This document shows, one piece after another, positions 49,086 through 51,960 of a DNA stretch of 51,960 bases. Positions within the stretch are counted from its first letter, which is position 1; every line of letters starts with the position of its first letter. Both the position numbers and the translations under genes were made by a program. Below the pieces are notes generated by a model. The model was not told where the DNA came from and did not search any database. It saw nothing but the letters and a program-made list of their open reading frames with translations. The DNA is taken from NCBI GenBank assembly GCA_025056895.1, contig JANWVJ010000008.1:1-51960 (forward strand), in the 5' to 3' direction. Origin of the DNA: Thermoflexales bacterium. GTDB taxonomy: Bacteria > Chloroflexota > Anaerolineae > J036 > Brachytrichaceae.

Positions 49086-50921
49086 ATGATTATTCCGATT
49101 TTGATTCTGGCTGCCATTGTGTTTGTGTCTTGGCGCCTGGCGCCGCGTGAAAGCCAAGAGAGCGCCCACGTGCATGGCGCCGGGCAGATTGGTCTGTTGG
49201 CTGCCATTGCCTTATTCGGCGTGGACTATTTCACGTCGTTCTACTACGCTACCGGCGAGATGATGAGCGCATTGCACCCTTACGGTCTGGAAGAATACGC
49301 CTTCGTGCCGGTCGTAGTCGTCATTGTCGCCAACTTTGTGTTCGGCGCCTTGTATATGTACTCGCTCGGCGTGTTCCGCGATGGGGGCGGCTCGTTTACC
49401 GCCGCTATGCGTTACCTTGGCCCCTCACTGAGCCTGATCGTCGCAGTGGTGCTTGTGCAGGACTATGTGTTCACAATCGTAGTGTCCACGTTGTCTGGCG
49501 CAGATCAATTGCTGTCCCTGTGGAACGCGCAGGGCATGAACTGGATCTACAACTTCGGCATCGGCGCGCTGCTGGTGGGCGTGACCTGGTTCATCACCAT
49601 TCGCGGTCGCGGCGAGTCGGCGCAGGTGGTGTTCACGCTGCTTGGCGTGTTCTTCATGCTCACTGTACTGATGTTCCTCGGTTTGCTGATTGCTCAGGCG
49701 CGCGGCGTTCCACCGGCTCCGCCTGAGGCGCCGGCTAAAGAAGTCGGCTCGATCGCCGAGGCGCTCTACCACATGCTCACCGCCTCGATGAAAGGATTGG
49801 TCGCTTTGACCGGCTTGGAGGCTATGTCGAATGGCATTCAATTTCTCATCGACGACGACCCCGGCTTTGTGAAATGGGGACGCAAGCACCTGCCGCGCCT
49901 TCATCGCATCTGGGACTTCTATAGCGGCAAGTCTGGGATTGGACGCGCCGTGCAGACCTCTTTCTTGTTCTATGGTGGCCTGACCACCTTGCTGTTGACC
50001 ATCTTCGCTATTCAGTTCAACGTCTGGGACGGCACCATGGGTCGCAGTTTGGTGGCCAATCTGGCTGCTATTGGGTTCGATTTCATCCCCAACGGCCAGG
50101 TGCTATTTTGGGCCTATCAAATCCTGGCCGTATTGCTGTTGTCGGCGGCCTCGATGACCGCTTACCAGGACATGCAGGCCATTACCTGGCGCAACGTGGC
50201 AATCGGTGAGATCCCCGAAATTGTGGTCTATCGCAACATGAAAGGGACATTTACGCGTCCTGTTACTGCCGCTGCGATCACGGCGATCATTATTCAGTTT
50301 TTGGTTCAGGGGCGCACCAGTTTGGCCGTGCCCTACTACGGCATCGGCGTATTTCTGCCGATCACGGCAATGGGGCTGGCGATTCGACGCCATGTTCTGT
50401 TGAATTACACCGGCCGCAAACGACTGTGGGGCGGCGCAGCAGCAACGTTCTCCGTGGCGTTGTCCACGTTCATCTTCATGGGCCAAATTGTCGGTAAGTG
50501 GGAAGAAGGCGGATGGGTGGTGCTGATCGTATTGATCGCGCTGATTATTATGGCGCATATCATCTTGATCTCGCCTGCCGGCTACCGCGACCCCAAACAA
50601 ATTCACCGCATCGTACGTGAAAAGTCCAGAGTATATGGGCCCATGGGCAACATCGTAGAGTGGCAATCGCTCAGTGTGCAAGAGTATCGGTATCGTCTGT
50701 TGCACAGCATTGCGCGATTCTGGGAGTTATTCGGCGTGCGTAAGCCGTTGCGCTTCGAGCCGGACATGCCCCCTGTGGCTGCCGGCAGTTACGAAGACGC
50801 TTTGCACGTGCAGGAAACCGGACACAAGACTTTGCTCGACCAATATCTGGAAAGCCAGCCCAAGCCGGAGCCGAGGTTGGGCGGGCCGCCCAAAGAGACC
50901 GGCGCGCCGATGAACAGCTAA
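49086..50921 (+). CDS. APC superfamily permease (KimA/amino-acid-permease-like)
   Basis: IALFGVDYFTSFYYATGEMMSALHPYG, multiple TM segments, soluble C-terminal tail. Confidence 0.8.
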   Translation: MIIPILILAAIVFVSWRLAPRESQESAHVHGAGQIGLLAAIALFGVDYFTSFYYATGEMMSALHPYGLEEYAFVPVVVVIVANFVFGALYMYSLGVFRDGGGSFTAAMRYLGPSLSLIVAVVLVQDYVFTIVVSTLSGADQLLSLWNAQGMNWIYNFGIGALLVGVTWFITIRGRGESAQVVFTLLGVFFMLTVLMFLGLLIAQARGVPPAPPEAPAKEVGSIAEALYHMLTASMKGLVALTGLEAMSNGIQFLIDDDPGFVKWGRKHLPRLHRIWDFYSGKSGIGRAVQTSFLFYGGLTTLLLTIFAIQFNVWDGTMGRSLVANLAAIGFDFIPNGQVLFWAYQILAVLLLSAASMTAYQDMQAITWRNVAIGEIPEIVVYRNMKGTFTRPVTAAAITAIIIQFLVQGRTSLAVPYYGIGVFLPITAMGLAIRRHVLLNYTGRKRLWGGAAATFSVALSTFIFMGQIVGKWEEGGWVVLIVLIALIIMAHIILISPAGYRDPKQIHRIVREKSRVYGPMGNIVEWQSLSVQEYRYRLLHSIARFWELFGVRKPLRFEPDMPPVAAGSYEDALHVQETGHKTLLDQYLESQPKPEPRLGGPPKETGAPMNS

Positions 50922-50940
50922 GAGCCGTTGCTCGCTCAGC

Positions 50941-51960
50941 ATGTCATCCCAACCGATCTACGCCCTGCGGCCGACAGAGGTGTTTACCGCCCTCGAAACG
51001 TCGCCGCAGGGCCTCAGCAGCCAAGAAGCGCAGTCGCGCTTGGCGCTCTACGGCCCAAACACTGTGCGCGAGCCGGCCGCTCCATCGGCCTGGCGCCGCT
51101 TCGCCGTATTTGTCACCCATCCCATGGCGCTCTTGTTGTGGGGAGCGGGCGCGCTGGCGCTGGCAACCGGACGTCTCGTGATGGGCTTGATCATCTGGCT
51201 GGTGGTGCTCATCAACGCCGGCTTTTCCTTCTGGCGCGAATATCGCGCCGGCCAAGCCGTCTCTGCCCTGAAGCGTCTGTTGCCTGCCCATGCCCGTGTG
51301 ATCCGTGACGGCGCAGAGGTCGATGTGCTGGCGGCAGAGCTGGTTCCCGGCGATGTCTTGGTGTTGGGCGAGGGCGATCACGTGCCTGCCGATGCGCGCG
51401 TAGTCGAGGAGTACGGCCTGCGCACCGATGATTCGACGTTGACCGGCGAAGCCCTCCCCGCACGCAAATCTGCCGAGCCGTCGTTGCGCGAAGGGCTGAC
51501 CGAACTGGAGCGATCGAATTTGGTCTTTGCCGGCACATCGATCTATGCCGGCACCGGTCGAGCGGTGGTGTACGCCACCGGCATGCAGACCCAGTTCGGG
51601 CGCATCGCCAACCTAACCGAGCAAACCCGCGACGAAGCCAGTCCGCTTCAGCAACGCCTCGCCCGACTGACGCGCCGGATTACCTATCTCGCTTTTGCCC
51701 TCGGCGGTCTCGTGTTACTCATCCAAATCGCTGACTTCAACATGGATGTCACCGAAGCCACAATCTTCGCCATCGGCATCATCGTCGCGTTGGTGCCAGA
51801 AGGGCTGCCGGCCACCATCACCTTAACGCTGGCGGTGGCCGTCCAGCGCCTCACGCGTAGGGATGTGCTGGTTAGGAAATTGGCCGATGTCGAAACGCTG
51901 GGCCGCATCTCCGTGATCTGCACCGACAAAAGCGGCACCCTGACGCAAAACCAAATGACC
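50941..51960 (+). CDS. Cation-transporting P-type ATPase, truncated by window end
   Basis: MSSQPIYALRPTEVFTALETSPQGLSSQEAQSRL...; TGE; PEGLPATITLTLAVAVQRL; ICTDKSGTLTQNQMT. Confidence 0.95.
   Translation, partial: MSSQPIYALRPTEVFTALETSPQGLSSQEAQSRLALYGPNTVREPAAPSAWRRFAVFVTHPMALLLWGAGALALATGRLVMGLIIWLVVLINAGFSFWREYRAGQAVSALKRLLPAHARVIRDGAEVDVLAAELVPGDVLVLGEGDHVPADARVVEEYGLRTDDSTLTGEALPARKSAEPSLREGLTELERSNLVFAGTSIYAGTGRAVVYATGMQTQFGRIANLTEQTRDEASPLQQRLARLTRRITYLAFALGGLVLLIQIADFNMDVTEATIFAIGIIVALVPEGLPATITLTLAVAVQRLTRRDVLVRKLADVETLGRISVICTDKSGTLTQNQMT

Noticed and set aside
1-51960. tRNA/rRNA genes
   Set aside because: No rRNA or convincing tRNA cloverleaf seen by eye; a tRNAscan run would be decisive

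Overview
This 52-kb window has about 58% GC by eye. Its gene content looks like Chloroflexota (Anaerolineae-like); that is inference, since there is no rRNA in the window. On the minus strand (about 0.3-13.8 kb) lies a branched-chain amino acid region, ilvB-ilvN-ilvC-leuA-(DUF3782-like)-(membrane protein)-leuC-leuD. It is followed by a three-gene overlapping module (HExxH metalloprotease-like, unknown, nucleotidyltransferase-like), an FAH-family gene and a U32-peptidase-like gene. On the plus strand (14-29.7 kb) are housekeeping genes: cytidylate-kinase-like, PD-(D/E)XK-like, hpt, miaB, GNAT, rseP, HEAT repeat, a glycosidase-like/O-antigen-ligase fusion, rpmF, fabD, fabG, Asp23, nusB, tatA/B, tatC, DUF952 and PCD. 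dnaA follows on the minus strand. Next is an accessory stretch: DUF362, DapA-like, PrcB lipoprotein plus subtilase, DUF5703 glycosidase, SDR, DUF4914, CE15-like esterase and GH13. The window ends with a KdpDE-like pair, an APC permease and a truncated P-type ATPase. The best candidate for something undescribed is a complete transcription attenuator upstream of ilvB that the ORF track misses. It has a near-consensus promoter (TTGACA-17-TATAAA) and a 29-aa leader peptide, MRASIVLIVVVSLLLVLSGRELKLFRTAV, in which 12 of residues 5-17 are I/V/L. A pause hairpin, a 10-nt antiterminator segment exactly complementary to the terminator, and a 13-bp intrinsic terminator followed by U6 complete it. Other points of interest are a roughly 9-fold excess of the palindrome GCCGGC, a glycosidase-like/O-antigen-ligase fusion with an apparently lost nucleophile, a frameshifted subtilase in a dentilisin-like PrcB pair, and a MITE-like palindromic element.
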